64,000 bases of DNA from Neobacillus niacini (GCF_023715785.1 NZ_JAMBOX010000021.1:1-64000), one strand, 5' to 3'. Numbered from the stretch's first letter, positions 17,300 through 28,000 are shown. Notes: generated by a model from the letters alone, not told the origin. Translations and numbers: made by a program.

Positions 17300-17833
17300 A
17301 TGGAAAAGAATTGGTATGTTGTTCATACTTACTCCGGCTACGAAAATAAAGTAAAAACCAACCTCGAAAAACGGGTTGAATCGATGGGCATGCAAGATAA
17401 GATCTTCCGTGTCGTTGTCCCTGAGGAAGAAGAAACAGAATTGAAAAATGGCAAGAAAAAAGTGGTAAAACGCAAGGTGTTCCCTGGCTATGTATTAGTG
17501 GAGCTGATCATGACGGATGATTCATGGTATGTCGTCCGGAATACCCCAGGTGTGACCGGGTTTGTCGGTTCTGCAGGATCAGGCTCGAAGCCAACTCCGC
17601 TGCTTCCGGATGAGGTAGCGTTTATTCTTAAACGCATGGGCGTTGAAGAGAAGCGTGTCGATATCAATTATGAAATTGGCGAAACGGTCCGCGTAAAGGA
17701 AGGTCCATTTGCTAACTTCACCGGCAATGTTGAAGAAATGGACAAGGATAAACAAAAACTTAAAGTTCTCGTTAATATGTTCGGTCGCGATACCCCGGTT
17801 GAGCTTGAATTTTCGCAGATTGAGAAAATATAA
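17300..17833 (+). CDS. nusG: NusG, transcription elongation/pausing factor
   Basis: Binds RNA polymerase and affects pausing and Rho-dependent termination. The 177 aa have the NGN domain (KNWYVVHTYSGYENKVK at the start) and a C-terminal KOW domain (VRVKEGPFANFTGNVEEMD). The ATG at 17300 has GGGAGGGACGGACG upstream. It is separated from secE by a promoter and hairpin, so its expression may be set independently. Confidence 0.97.
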   Translation: MEKNWYVVHTYSGYENKVKTNLEKRVESMGMQDKIFRVVVPEEEETELKNGKKKVVKRKVFPGYVLVELIMTDDSWYVVRNTPGVTGFVGSAGSGSKPTPLLPDEVAFILKRMGVEEKRVDINYEIGETVRVKEGPFANFTGNVEEMDKDKQKLKVLVNMFGRDTPVELEFSQIEKI

Positions 17834-17854
17834 TCGGGTTTATTGTAAAAAAAC

Positions 17855-17883
17855 TTGAAATCAGTTTTAAAAAATGTTACTAT
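17855..17883 (+). promoter_or_regulatory. Promoter of rplK-rplA
   Basis: TTGAAA (17855-17860) and an extended -10, TGT-TACTAT (17875-17883), are 17 nt apart. The 150-nt leader that follows holds short inverted repeats (GGGAG-CTCCC near 17970) and may carry the L1 autoregulatory site; this last point is inferred. Confidence 0.65.
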
Positions 17884-18034
17884 TTTTTAGGTCAGTATGT
17901 CTCGAGCTAGATGCTCGGACAAGACTTTGTCAAGTTCTTTGTTTTCATATAAAGACTTCAAGATGAGTGGGAGGGGGCTCCCTATATAAGGAAACCCTGT
18001 TAACCACATCACGGACTTTAAGGAGGTGTGTCTC

Positions 18035-18460
18035 GTGGCTAAAAAAGTAATTAAAGTTGTTAAATTGCAAATTCCTGCAGGTAAAGCAAACCCTGCGCCG
18101 CCAGTTGGTCCTGCTTTAGGTCAAGCCGGTGTTAACATCATGGGATTCTGTAAAGAATTTAACGCTCGTACAGCAGATCAAGCTGGATTGATTATTCCTG
18201 TTGAAATTACGGTGTTTGAAGACCGTTCATTTACATTTATTACGAAAACTCCTCCTGCTGCCGTTCTTTTGAAAGTAGCAGCTGGAATTCAGTCTGGTTC
18301 AGGCCAGCCTAACCGTAATAAAGTAGCAACAGTAAAGCGTGATAAAGTACGCGAGATTGCGGAACAAAAAATGCCTGACCTTAACGCAGCTAGCGTTGAA
18401 GCAGCAATGCGCATGGTTGAAGGTACTGCACGCAGCATGGGTATCGTTATCGAAGACTAA
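18035..18460 (+). CDS. rplK: 50S ribosomal protein L11
   Basis: L11 forms the GTPase-associated centre with 23S rRNA and is needed for RelA stimulation. The 141 aa contain the proline-rich IPAGKANPAPPVGPALGQAGVNIMGF segment of the N-domain and a C-terminal rRNA-binding domain. The GTG at 18035 follows AGGAGGTG by 6 nt and is the family start. Confidence 0.97.
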   Translation: MAKKVIKVVKLQIPAGKANPAPPVGPALGQAGVNIMGFCKEFNARTADQAGLIIPVEITVFEDRSFTFITKTPPAAVLLKVAAGIQSGSGQPNRNKVATVKRDKVREIAEQKMPDLNAASVEAAMRMVEGTARSMGIVIED

Positions 18461-18490
18461 TCTATGCAAACTGTTATGTTGTAATGAGGG

Positions 18491-18521
18491 GGTTGCGCAG
18501 TTTTTCACTCGCAACCTTTTT
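18491..18521 (+). promoter_or_regulatory. Hairpin between rplK and rplA
   Basis: GGTTGCG (18491-18497) pairs with CGCAACC (18510-18516), followed by TTTTTC. It may trim or partly terminate the L11 transcript, or form part of the L1 regulatory site. Confidence 0.55.
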
Positions 18522-18568
18522 CGTGGGAGATTAATTCGCTAAAACCACAAATCAAGGAGGAAAAAACA

Positions 18569-19267
18569 ATGGCTAAAAAAGGTAAGAAGTATTTAGAAGC
18601 TGCGAAGCTTGTAGATCGTACACATGCTTACCCAATTGCAGAAGCAATTGAACTTGCAAAGAAAACAAACTATGCAAAATTTGATGCGACTCTTGAAGTT
18701 GCTTTTCGCTTAGGCGTAGACCCTAAGAAAGCTGACCAGCAAATCCGTGGTGCAGTAGTGCTTCCAAACGGAACTGGTAAAACTCAACGCGTATTAGTAT
18801 TCGCGAAGGGTGAAAAAGTGAAAGAAGCAGAAGCTGCTGGCGCAGATTATGTGGGCGATGCAGAATACATCAACAAAATTCAACAAGGTTGGTTTGAATT
18901 TGATGTAATCGTAGCAACTCCTGACATGATGGGTGAAGTTGGTAAGCTTGGCCGCGTATTGGGACCTAAAGGCTTAATGCCAAACCCTAAAACAGGTACT
19001 GTTACTTTCGACGTAACAAGAGCAATCAACGAAATCAAAGCAGGTAAAGTTGAATACCGTGTTGACAAGTCTGGTAACATTCATGTTCCAATTGGTAAAG
19101 CTTCTTTCGAAAACGAAAAGCTTGTTGAAAACTTTACAACTGTTTTTGAAACTATGCTAAAAGTGAAGCCATCTGCAGCAAAAGGAACTTACATGAAGAA
19201 CGTTACTGTTTCTTCAACTATGGGACCTGGCGTGAAAGTGGATCCTTCATCTGTAGCTGCTAAGTAA
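18569..19267 (+). CDS. rplA: 50S ribosomal protein L1
   Basis: L1 forms the mobile stalk at the tRNA exit side and in many bacteria represses its own L11-L1 mRNA. The 232-aa sequence is full length, with the conserved GKLGRVLGPKGLMPNPKTGTVT motif in the central domain. The ATG follows AAGGAGG. Confidence 0.98.
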   Translation: MAKKGKKYLEAAKLVDRTHAYPIAEAIELAKKTNYAKFDATLEVAFRLGVDPKKADQQIRGAVVLPNGTGKTQRVLVFAKGEKVKEAEAAGADYVGDAEYINKIQQGWFEFDVIVATPDMMGEVGKLGRVLGPKGLMPNPKTGTVTFDVTRAINEIKAGKVEYRVDKSGNIHVPIGKASFENEKLVENFTTVFETMLKVKPSAAKGTYMKNVTVSSTMGPGVKVDPSSVAAK

Positions 19268-19286
19268 GATTAGGAATAATTGGTAA

Positions 19287-19315
19287 TTGACAAACAAAGT
19301 CAGATTATATATAAT
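19287..19315 (+). promoter_or_regulatory. Consensus promoter of rplJ-rplL
   Basis: TTGACA (19287-19292) and TATAAT (19310-19315) with 17 nt between them: a perfect SigA promoter, ahead of the L10 leader. Confidence 0.92.
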
Positions 19316-19329
19316 CAATTTTGTTGTTT

Positions 19330-19462
19330 TAATAAATATAACATTTGTACCGTAGACAGCAGGGGCTTATCGCTTAATATCCTGCCGAGGTTAGCCGAAG
19401 ATTTAGCTTTTTCCTAAGCTATTTATGAGCCTCCATGTCTATGAAAGATTTGGAGGCTCTTT
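19330..19462 (+). promoter_or_regulatory. L10 (rplJ) ribosomal protein leader
   Basis: The transcript leader ends in a terminator: GAGCCTCCA (19427-19435) pairs perfectly with TGGAGGCTC (19451-19459), followed by TTTT. The structured part before it (19340-19420) matches the layout of the Bacillus L10 leader, where the L10-L12 complex binds and favours termination. Binding residues were not verified. Confidence 0.8.
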
Positions 19463-19505
19463 TACTGCCTGGTATAAATGTACACATTCTACAGGAGGTG
19501 TAAAA

Positions 19506-20006
19506 ATGAGCAGTGCAATCGAAGCAAAAAAAGTGGTTGTTGAAGAGATTGCTGATAAATTAAAAGCAAGTGTATCAACAATTGTTGTAGATTATCGCGG
19601 TCTTTCAGTTGCGCAGTTAACTGAACTCCGTAAACAACTTCGTGAAGCTGGCGTTGAATTCAAGGTTTACAAAAACTCTATGACTCGCCGTGCGGCTGAA
19701 GTTGCTGGACTTTCAGGGTTAAACGATGCATTAACAGGCCCGAACGCAATCGCGTTCAGTACTGAAGATGTTGTCGCTCCTGCTAAAATCCTTAACGATT
19801 TCGCGAAAAAGAATGAAGCTCTTGAACTTAAAGCGGGTGTGATTGAAGGTACAATCGCAACTGTTGAAGAAGTTCAAGCTCTTGCTGAACTTCCATCTCG
19901 CGAAGGCTTGCTGTCTATGCTACTCAGCGTACTACAAGCTCCAATCCGCAACCTTGCCCTTGCTGCAAAAGCTGTGGCAGACCAAAAAGAAGAACAAGGC
20001 GCGTAA
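19506..20006 (+). CDS. rplJ: 50S ribosomal protein L10
   Basis: Base of the L7/L12 stalk that recruits translation factors. The 166 aa hold the rRNA-binding N-domain (VVDYRGLSVAQLTELRKQLR, KNSMTRRA) and a C-terminal helix that docks L12 dimers. ATG 19506 follows AGGAGGTG; the in-frame ATG at 19425 lies inside the leader terminator and is rejected. Confidence 0.97.
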   Translation: MSSAIEAKKVVVEEIADKLKASVSTIVVDYRGLSVAQLTELRKQLREAGVEFKVYKNSMTRRAAEVAGLSGLNDALTGPNAIAFSTEDVVAPAKILNDFAKKNEALELKAGVIEGTIATVEEVQALAELPSREGLLSMLLSVLQAPIRNLALAAKAVADQKEEQGA

Positions 20007-20060
20007 GTTAGTACTTATCGCTTAACTAATACGGAATGAAAACTAAGGAGGAAAATTAAA

Positions 20061-20423
20061 ATGACTAAAGAACAAATCATTGAAGCAGTTAAATCTATGA
20101 CTGTTTTAGAACTTAACGATCTTGTAAAAGCAATCGAAGAAGAATTCGGCGTAACTGCTGCTGCTCCTGTAGCAATGGTTGGCGGCGCTGGTGCTGCTGC
20201 TGTTGAAGAGCAAACTGAATTTGATGTAATCCTAGCTTCTGCTGGCGATCAAAAAATCAAAGTTATCAAAGTTGTACGTGAAATCACTGGTCTTGGTCTT
20301 AAAGAAGCAAAAGACCTTGTTGACAACACTCCAAAAGCTATTAAAGAAGGCGTTTCTAAAGAAGATGCTGAAGCAATCAAAGCTAAGCTTGATGAAGTTG
20401 GAGCAAACGTTGAAGTTAAGTAA
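20061..20423 (+). CDS. rplL: 50S ribosomal protein L7/L12
   Basis: Multicopy stalk protein that binds EF-Tu and EF-G. The 120 aa show the N-terminal dimerisation helix, an alanine-rich hinge (AAAPVAMVGGAGAAAVEEQ) and the conserved C-domain with GLGLKEAKDLVD. It follows rplJ with a strong AAGGAGG site. Confidence 0.98.
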   Translation: MTKEQIIEAVKSMTVLELNDLVKAIEEEFGVTAAAPVAMVGGAGAAAVEEQTEFDVILASAGDQKIKVIKVVREITGLGLKEAKDLVDNTPKAIKEGVSKEDAEAIKAKLDEVGANVEVK

Positions 20424-20436
20424 TTTTAATTCCATG

Positions 20437-20467
20437 AAAAAGCTCGCTGCATAAGCGGGCTTTTTTT
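20437..20467 (+). terminator. Terminator after rplL
   Basis: AAAAAGCTCGCT (20437-20448) pairs with AGCGGGCTTTTT (20454-20465) around GCATA, followed by more T. Confidence 0.88.
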
Positions 20468-20541
20468 GGCTAAGTTATTAAAGGTTGTTATAATCCTCTT
20501 TTTTCTTCTATATAAAGCTCCCCAGGAGGTGAAGTCAAAAA

Positions 20542-21141
20542 ATGACCGAACACTACTATTCTCGAACCCAAAATGTTGAAAGTGACCCAAAGTCTTGGGA
20601 TTATAAATTAAGAGGCCATTCGTTTCGCTTTAAAACTGATAATGGCGTTTTTTCAAAACGGGAAGTGGATTATGGCTCGCGTCTTTTGATTGAGACATTT
20701 GTCATGCCTGAAGCGGAAGGGAAGGTTCTTGATGTCGGCTGCGGCTACGGTCCGATAGGGTTGTCGATTGGCAAGGAACATCCTAATCGTACGATACATA
20801 TGGTGGATGTGAACCAACGGGCCATTGAGTTGGCAAAGGAAAATGCTGCCCTTAACCAGATTGATAATGTAAAAATCTATGAAAGTGACAGGCTGCTGAA
20901 TGTAACGGAAACAGATTTTGTCGCCATCCTGACAAATCCGCCGATCCGTGCCGGCAAAAAAACGGTTCATGATATTTTTGAACAAAGTCACCAACATCTG
21001 CTTAGCGGTGGAGAGCTCTGGGTAGTCATTCAAAAAAAGCAAGGTGCACCATCGGCCTTGGAGAAATTAACGCAATTATTTTCTGATGTAGAAACAGTTG
21101 ACAAATCCAAAGGTTATTTTATTATTAGAGCCACAAAATAG
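20542..21141 (+). CDS. ybxB: RsmC-like class I SAM methyltransferase (YbxB)
   Basis: Predicted 16S rRNA guanine-N2 methyltransferase of the RsmC/RlmG type. The 199 aa hold SAM motif I VLDVGCGYGPIG and the base-binding TNPPIRAGK motif. The N-terminal duplicate domain of enteric RsmC is absent, as is usual in Bacilli. It sits between the L12 terminator and the rpoB promoter with a strong AGGAGGTGA site, so it has some transcription of its own or readthrough. Confidence 0.88.
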   Translation: MTEHYYSRTQNVESDPKSWDYKLRGHSFRFKTDNGVFSKREVDYGSRLLIETFVMPEAEGKVLDVGCGYGPIGLSIGKEHPNRTIHMVDVNQRAIELAKENAALNQIDNVKIYESDRLLNVTETDFVAILTNPPIRAGKKTVHDIFEQSHQHLLSGGELWVVIQKKQGAPSALEKLTQLFSDVETVDKSKGYFIIRATK

Positions 21142-21170
21142 TTGACTACGAATTGTCCCTGTGATAGCAT
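21142..21170 (+). promoter_or_regulatory. Promoter of rpoB
   Basis: TTGACT (21142-21147) and an extended -10, TGA-TAGCAT (21162-21170), are 17 nt apart, directly after the ybxB stop. The leader to the start codon is over 200 nt long and AT-rich, with a small GGGAAAAAACCC hairpin near 21290. Confidence 0.6.
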
Positions 21171-21393
21171 TATAAAATGCCATCATAATATTTACCGAAT
21201 TATTCCTTTAAATACATAAAATCGAGTATAAAAACGGAATAACAAGGAAATGATGACAAAATAATAGTCAAAATGTGAAAATGTGGTTTTTGGGAAAAAA
21301 CCCTTTTTCTTTTTGTCTTTTAGCAAGGCAACAAATTCTTCTAAAAGACGTAAATAGATTTTTAAATAACGCTTGATTTGAGGGGTGAATCAG

Positions 21394-24300
21394 TTGACAG
21401 GTCAACTAGTTCAGTATGGACGACACCGTAAGCGGAGAAGTTATGCACGAATCAGTGAAGTTTTAGAATTGCCAAATCTTATTGAAATCCAAACCTCTTC
21501 ATATCAGTGGTTTCTTGATGAGGGATTGCGTGAGATGTTCCAGGATATCTCGCCAATTGAGGACTTCACCGGCAATCTATCACTAGAATTTATTGATTAC
21601 AGTCTTGGCGATCCAAAGTATTCGGTTGAAGAATCGAAAGAGCGGGACGTTACTTATTCTGCTCCATTGCGTGTGAAGGTACGTCTTGTAAACAAAGAAA
21701 CAGGCGAAGTGAAGGATCAAGATGTATTCATGGGCGATTTTCCGTTAATGACGGAAACAGGCACCTTTGTCATCAACGGTGCAGAACGCGTTATCGTTTC
21801 ACAGCTAGTGCGTTCCCCAAGCGTTTACTTCAACGGTAAAGTGGATAAAAACGGAAAGAGAGGCTTTACGGCTACTGTCATTCCGAACCGCGGCGCTTGG
21901 CTTGAATATGAAACAGATGCCAAAGATGTGGTATATGTCAGAATTGATCGCACAAGGAAATTGCCTGTAACGGTTCTTTTGCGTGCACTTGGATTTGGCT
22001 CAGACCAAGAAATCATCGAGTTGATTGGTGATAATGAGTATCTTCGCAATACGCTTGAAAAGGACAACACGGAAGGTATCGATAAAGCGTTGCTTGAAAT
22101 TTATGAACGACTCCGTCCTGGTGAACCTCCAACCGTTGAAAATGCGAAGAATCTATTGATTTCACGGTTCTTTGATCCTAAGCGCTATGACCTTGCTAAT
22201 GTAGGTCGTTATAAAATAAATAAAAAGCTTCATATTAAAAATCGCCTATTCAATCAGCGTCTGGCCGAAACACTAGCAGACCCGGAAACAGGTGAAATTA
22301 TCGCTGAAAAAGGAACGCTTCTTGACCGAAGAAACCTTGATAGGATTTTGCCTGCACTTGAGAAAAATATTAATTTCCGCAGCTATAACCCAGTTGGCGG
22401 CGTTGTGGATGATGAAATTGTTCTTCAAGGAATTAAAATCTATGCACCTGGCGATGAAAATGAAAAAGTGATTAATGTATTGGGCAATGCTTATGTGGCT
22501 GAACCAATTAAAAATATCACACCAGCTGACATTATTGCGTCGATCAGCTATTTCTTCGATTTGCTTCATGGTGTTGGCGATACAGACGATATCGACCATT
22601 TGGGCAACAGACGTCTTCGTTCTGTAGGCGAATTGCTGCAAAACCAATTCCGTATTGGTTTATCACGGATGGAGCGCGTTGTTCGTGAAAGAATGTCGAT
22701 TCAGGACACAGCAACGATTACGCCGCAGCAATTGATCAATATTCGTCCTGTTATTGCGTCAATTAAGGAATTCTTTGGAAGCTCCCAGCTTTCGCAGTTT
22801 ATGGACCAAACTAACCCGCTGGCAGAATTAACGCATAAGCGCCGTTTATCGGCATTAGGACCAGGGGGTCTGACTCGTGAACGCGCCGGAATGGAAGTTC
22901 GTGACGTTCACTATTCTCACTATGGGCGGATGTGTCCAATTGAAACACCGGAAGGTCCGAATATCGGTTTGATCAACTCGTTATCATCTTATGCGAAGGT
23001 AAACCGTTTTGGCTTTATCGAAACACCTTATCGCCGAGTCGATCCTGATACCGGTAAGGTAACATCAAGAATTGATTACCTGACTGCTGACGAAGAGGAT
23101 AATTATGTAACCGCACAGGCGAACTCACGTCTAGGAGATGACGGTTCCTTCTTGGATGAGGAAGTCATTGCCCGTTTCCGTGGTGAAAACACCGTTGTAA
23201 AGCGGGATCGTGTCGACTACATGGATGTATCTCCGAAGCAGGTAGTTTCAGCAGCAACAGCATGTATTCCGTTCCTTGAAAACGATGACTCGAACCGTGC
23301 CTTGATGGGTGCGAACATGCAGCGGCAGGCTGTACCATTGATGCAGCCGGAAGCGCCGATTGTCGGTACAGGTATGGAATATGTATCGGGTAAAGACTCT
23401 GGTGCCGCTGTTATCTGTAAGCATGAAGGAATTGTTGAGCGCGTTGAAGCCCGTCAAGTATGGGTCCGCCGTATTAAAGAAGTCGATGGCCAAGAGGTCA
23501 AAGGCGATCTTGACAAGTACCGGATGTTAAAGTTTGTCCGTTCGAACCAAGGAACATGCTATAATCAGCGTCCAATCGTTTCTGTGGGCGACCGCGTTGT
23601 CAAGGGTGAAATCCTTGCTGACGGCCCTTCCATGGAAAAAGGTGAATTGGCATTAGGCCGTAATGTTCTCGTTGCCTTTATGACATGGGATGGTTATAAC
23701 TATGAAGATGCGATTATTATGAGTGAACGTCTTGTGAAAGACGATGTATATACTTCGATTCATATTGAGGAATATGAATCAGAATCACGTGATACAAAGC
23801 TTGGGCCTGAAGAGATTACCCGCGATATTCCAAACGTCGGCGAAGATGCACTCCGCAACTTGGATGAGCGCGGAATTATCCGTATTGGTGCCGAAGTGAA
23901 AGACGGCGACTTGCTAGTTGGTAAGGTGACACCAAAAGGGGTAACAGAACTTACCGCTGAAGAGCGTTTGCTTCATGCCATTTTCGGTGAAAAAGCCCGC
24001 GAGGTCCGTGATACGTCGCTTCGTGTTCCGCACGGCGGCGGCGGTATTGTCCTCGATGTGAAAGTATTTAACCGCGAGGATGGCGATGAACTGCCTCCAG
24101 GCGTGAATCAACTTGTTCGTGTCTATATTGTACAAAAACGGAAAATCTCCGCAGGGGATAAAATGGCGGGACGCCACGGTAACAAAGGGGTTATCTCGAG
24201 AATTTTACCGGAAGAGGATATGCCATTCCTTCCTGACGGAACACCGGTTGATATCATGTTAAACCCACTCGGGGTACCATCGCGGATGAACATCGGACAG

Positions 24301-24954
24301 GTGCTTGAACTTCATCTTGGTATGGCCGCTAGAGCACTCGGCATTCATGTCGCTTCACCGGTATTTGACGGTGCTACGGAAGAAGATGTTTGGTCAACGA
24401 TTGAAGAAGCTGGTATGGCACGTGATGCCAAAACGGTTCTTTATGATGGCCGTACTGGCGAGGCGTTCGATAACCGTGTCTCTGTTGGTGTTATGTATAT
24501 GATTAAACTGGCACACATGGTTGATGATAAATTGCATGCCCGTTCAACAGGACCATACTCCCTTGTTACGCAGCAGCCGCTTGGTGGTAAAGCACAATTC
24601 GGCGGACAGCGTTTTGGAGAGATGGAGGTATGGGCACTTGAGGCATATGGTGCTGCATACACGCTTCAGGAAATTCTTACAGTTAAATCCGACGATGTGG
24701 TTGGCCGTGTGAAAACCTACGAAGCCATTGTCAAAGGCGAAAATGTGCCGGAACCAGGCGTTCCTGAATCATTTAAAGTATTAATCAAAGAACTTCAAAG
24801 CTTAGGTATGGATGTTAAAATCCTATCCGGCGATGAAGAAGAAATTGAAATGCGTGATATGGAAGATGAGGACGACTTACAACAGGTCGACACCTTAAAC
24901 ATTGTTCCTGATGCACCAAGCTTTGAATCTGAAAAAGTCGGTTCAAAAGAGTAA
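21394..24954 (+). CDS. rpoB: RpoB, RNA polymerase beta subunit
   Basis: The 1186-aa beta subunit. The rifampicin-binding segment (about 22783-22860) reads SSQLSQFMDQ ... HKRRLSAL, the susceptible wild-type form. The C-terminal KMAGRHGNKGVIS and active-site regions are intact. I chose the TTG at 21394 because AGGGGTGA lies 6 nt upstream and the protein then starts TGQLVQYGRHRKRRSYAR as in relatives; a GTG at 21385 overlaps that site. A strong hairpin follows the stop, before rpoC. Confidence 0.97.
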   Translation: MTGQLVQYGRHRKRRSYARISEVLELPNLIEIQTSSYQWFLDEGLREMFQDISPIEDFTGNLSLEFIDYSLGDPKYSVEESKERDVTYSAPLRVKVRLVNKETGEVKDQDVFMGDFPLMTETGTFVINGAERVIVSQLVRSPSVYFNGKVDKNGKRGFTATVIPNRGAWLEYETDAKDVVYVRIDRTRKLPVTVLLRALGFGSDQEIIELIGDNEYLRNTLEKDNTEGIDKALLEIYERLRPGEPPTVENAKNLLISRFFDPKRYDLANVGRYKINKKLHIKNRLFNQRLAETLADPETGEIIAEKGTLLDRRNLDRILPALEKNINFRSYNPVGGVVDDEIVLQGIKIYAPGDENEKVINVLGNAYVAEPIKNITPADIIASISYFFDLLHGVGDTDDIDHLGNRRLRSVGELLQNQFRIGLSRMERVVRERMSIQDTATITPQQLINIRPVIASIKEFFGSSQLSQFMDQTNPLAELTHKRRLSALGPGGLTRERAGMEVRDVHYSHYGRMCPIETPEGPNIGLINSLSSYAKVNRFGFIETPYRRVDPDTGKVTSRIDYLTADEEDNYVTAQANSRLGDDGSFLDEEVIARFRGENTVVKRDRVDYMDVSPKQVVSAATACIPFLENDDSNRALMGANMQRQAVPLMQPEAPIVGTGMEYVSGKDSGAAVICKHEGIVERVEARQVWVRRIKEVDGQEVKGDLDKYRMLKFVRSNQGTCYNQRPIVSVGDRVVKGEILADGPSMEKGELALGRNVLVAFMTWDGYNYEDAIIMSERLVKDDVYTSIHIEEYESESRDTKLGPEEITRDIPNVGEDALRNLDERGIIRIGAEVKDGDLLVGKVTPKGVTELTAEERLLHAIFGEKAREVRDTSLRVPHGGGGIVLDVKVFNREDGDELPPGVNQLVRVYIVQKRKISAGDKMAGRHGNKGVISRILPEEDMPFLPDGTPVDIMLNPLGVPSRMNIGQVLELHLGMAARALGIHVASPVFDGATEEDVWSTIEEAGMARDAKTVLYDGRTGEAFDNRVSVGVMYMIKLAHMVDDKLHARSTGPYSLVTQQPLGGKAQFGGQRFGEMEVWALEAYGAAYTLQEILTVKSDDVVGRVKTYEAIVKGENVPEPGVPESFKVLIKELQSLGMDVKILSGDEEEIEMRDMEDEDDLQQVDTLNIVPDAPSFESEKVGSKE

Positions 24955-24961
24955 ATCAAGT

Positions 24962-25032
24962 AAAAGCGCACTTAAAGAGAATAGCTTTTCCAAGAACAAG
25001 CTATGGCTGTTCTTAAGTGCGCTTTTTATTTT
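24962..25032 (+). terminator. Strong terminator-like hairpin between rpoB and rpoC
   Basis: AAAAGCGCACTTAA (24962-24975) pairs perfectly with TTAAGTGCGCTTTT (25013-25026), a 14-bp stem enclosing a second hairpin (TAGCTT with AAGCTA), followed by TTATTTTTT. It has all the marks of an intrinsic terminator, yet lies inside a unit that is normally cotranscribed. It could be an RNase III or other processing site, or a partial terminator. Confidence 0.85.
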
Positions 25033-25084
25033 TTAGCTGTATTGAAGGGTAAAACCTGGACATAAAAAGGGAGGTAGGCCCCCT

Positions 25085-28000
25085 ATGCTTGACGTCAATA
25101 ATTTTGAGTATATGAAAATTGGTCTTGCATCGCCTGATAAGATCCGTTCGTGGTCATTTGGTGAAGTGAAAAAACCTGAAACAATCAACTATCGTACGTT
25201 AAAGCCGGAAAAAGACGGTTTATTCTGTGAAAGAATTTTCGGTCCGACAAAGGACTGGGAGTGTCACTGCGGCAAGTACAAACGTGTCCGTTATAAAGGT
25301 GTTGTCTGTGACCGCTGCGGTGTTGAGGTAACCCGCGCAAAAGTTCGCCGTGAACGTATGGGTCATATTGAACTGGCAGCTCCTGTATCCCATATTTGGT
25401 ACTTTAAAGGAATACCAAGCCGGATGGGGCTTGTTTTGGATATGTCACCTCGCGCTTTGGAGGAAGTCATTTATTTTGCTTCCTATGTGGTAACCGAATC
25501 CGGTGATACCGCACTTGAAAAGAAACAATTGCTATCTGAAAAGGAATACCGAGCCTATCGTGAAAAGTACGGCAATAAGTTCCAGGCGTCGATGGGTGCC
25601 GAAGCGATCAAAAAGCTTCTTTCCGATATTAATTTGGACAAAGAAGTAGATGCGTTAAAAGAAGAGCTTAAAACAGCACAAGGCCAGCGTCGTACGCGGG
25701 CGATTAAGCGCCTTGAGGTCCTGGAAGCGTTCCGTAACTCTGGCAACGAGCCATCCTGGATGGTTCTTGATGTTCTACCGGTCATTCCGCCGGAACTGCG
25801 TCCGATGGTCCAATTGGATGGGGGCAGATTTGCCACATCTGACCTTAATGACCTTTATCGCCGGGTGATCAACCGAAACAACCGTTTAAAGCGTTTATTG
25901 GATTTGGGTGCGCCAAGCATCATCGTGCAAAACGAAAAGCGGATGCTGCAGGAAGCTGTCGATGCGCTAATCGACAACGGCCGCCGCGGTCGTCCGGTTA
26001 CAGGACCAGGTAACCGTCCGTTAAAGTCGCTTTCTCATATGTTAAAAGGAAAACAGGGACGTTTCCGTCAGAACTTGCTTGGAAAACGGGTTGACTATTC
26101 CGGCCGTTCCGTTATCGTCGTCGGCCCTAACCTGAAAATGTACCAGTGCGGACTTCCAAAGGAAATGGCGCTGGAACTATTCAAGCCATTCGTTATGAAG
26201 GAGCTTGTCGAAAAAGGACTTGCTCACAACATTAAATCGGCAAAACGCAAAATCGAACGGGTATCACCTGATGTTTGGGATGTCCTTGAAGATGTCATTA
26301 AAGAACATCCGGTTCTGTTAAACCGTGCCCCTACGCTTCACAGACTGGGAATTCAGGCCTTTGAACCGACATTGGTTGAAGGGCGCGCGATTCGCTTGCA
26401 CCCGCTCGTTTGTACGGCTTACAACGCCGACTTCGACGGTGACCAGATGGCCGTTCACGTTCCGCTTTCAGCTGAAGCGCAGGCAGAAGCCCGTCTATTA
26501 ATGCTTGCGGCACAAAACATCTTGAACCCTAAAGATGGTAAGCCGGTTGTTACACCGTCTCAGGACATGGTATTGGGTAACTATTACTTAACCCTAGAGC
26601 GGGAAGGCGCCGTCGGCGAAGGTATGATTTTTAAAGATACAAATGAAGCCTTGCTGGCATATCAAAACGGCTATGTACACCTTCATACCCGGGTTGCCGT
26701 CCATGCAGGTTCGTTAAATAATGAAACGTTTACGGAAGAGCAAAATAACAAACTGCTAATTACAACTGTAGGTAAGCTTGTATTTAACGAAATTCTTCCG
26801 AAATCATTCCCTTATATCAACGAGCCTACAAGGGATAATTTAGAGGTTAAAACACCTGAGAAATATTTCGTTGAAAAAGGCGAAGATATCTTGGCGAAGA
26901 TTCAATCAATGCCACTGATTGATCCGTTTAAAAAGAAAATCCTTGGAAACATCATTGCGGAAGTATTCAAGCGGTTCAAAATCACTGAAACGTCAAAAAT
27001 GCTTGACCGCATGAAAGACCTTGGTTTTAAATACTCCACAAAAGCTGGTATAACTGTAGGTGTTGCCGACATCGTCGTTCTTGGCGAGAAGGAGCAGATC
27101 CTTCATGATGCCCAAGCTAAAGTGGATAATGTTACAAAGCAGTTCAGACGTGGTTTGATTACGGAAGATGAGCGCTATGACCGTGTTATCTCCATCTGGA
27201 GCCAGGCGAAAGATGTCATTCAGGGCAAGTTGATGAAGTCCTTGAATAAAACGAACCCTATCTTCATGATGAGTGATTCCGGTGCCCGTGGTAACGCCTC
27301 GAACTTTACCCAGCTTGCTGGTATGCGTGGTTTGATGGCCAACCCGGCAGGACGTATCATCGAATTGCCAATTAAATCAAGTTTCCGTGAAGGATTAACC
27401 GTATTAGAGTACTTTATCTCGACGCACGGTGCCCGTAAAGGACTTGCTGATACAGCACTTAAGACAGCTGACTCTGGTTACTTGACACGCCGTCTTGTTG
27501 ACGTTGCCCAGGATGTCATTGTCCGTGAAGACGATTGCGGTACTGACCGCGGCTTTACGATAGGTGCCATTAAGGATGGCACAGAAATCATTGAGACGCT
27601 TGAAGAGCGTTTAATTGGCCGGTATGCGCGTAATCCAATTAAGCATCCAGAAACGAACGAAGTCATCGTGAAGGAAAATGAATTGATTACCGAAGACCTT
27701 GCCGAACTAATCACGAATTTGGGTATTGAAGAAGTGAAAATCCGTTCAGCATTTACATGTAATACCCGTCATGGGGTATGTAAGAAGTGTTACGGACGCA
27801 ACTTGGCTACTGGCCAAGAGGTGGAAGTGGGCGAAGCGGTTGGTATTATCGCAGCGCAGTCCATCGGTGAGCCTGGTACACAGTTGACCATGCGTACATT
27901 CCATACGGGCGGTGTTGCTGGTAACGATATCACTCAAGGTCTGCCGCGTATCCAGGAAATCTTTGAGGCGCGTAATCCTAAAGGCCAGGCCGTTATTTCC

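Noticed and set aside
22273..22647. Minus-strand ORF opposite rpoB
   Set aside because: Lies wholly within rpoB; composition follows the complement of a conserved gene and no start signal is seen.
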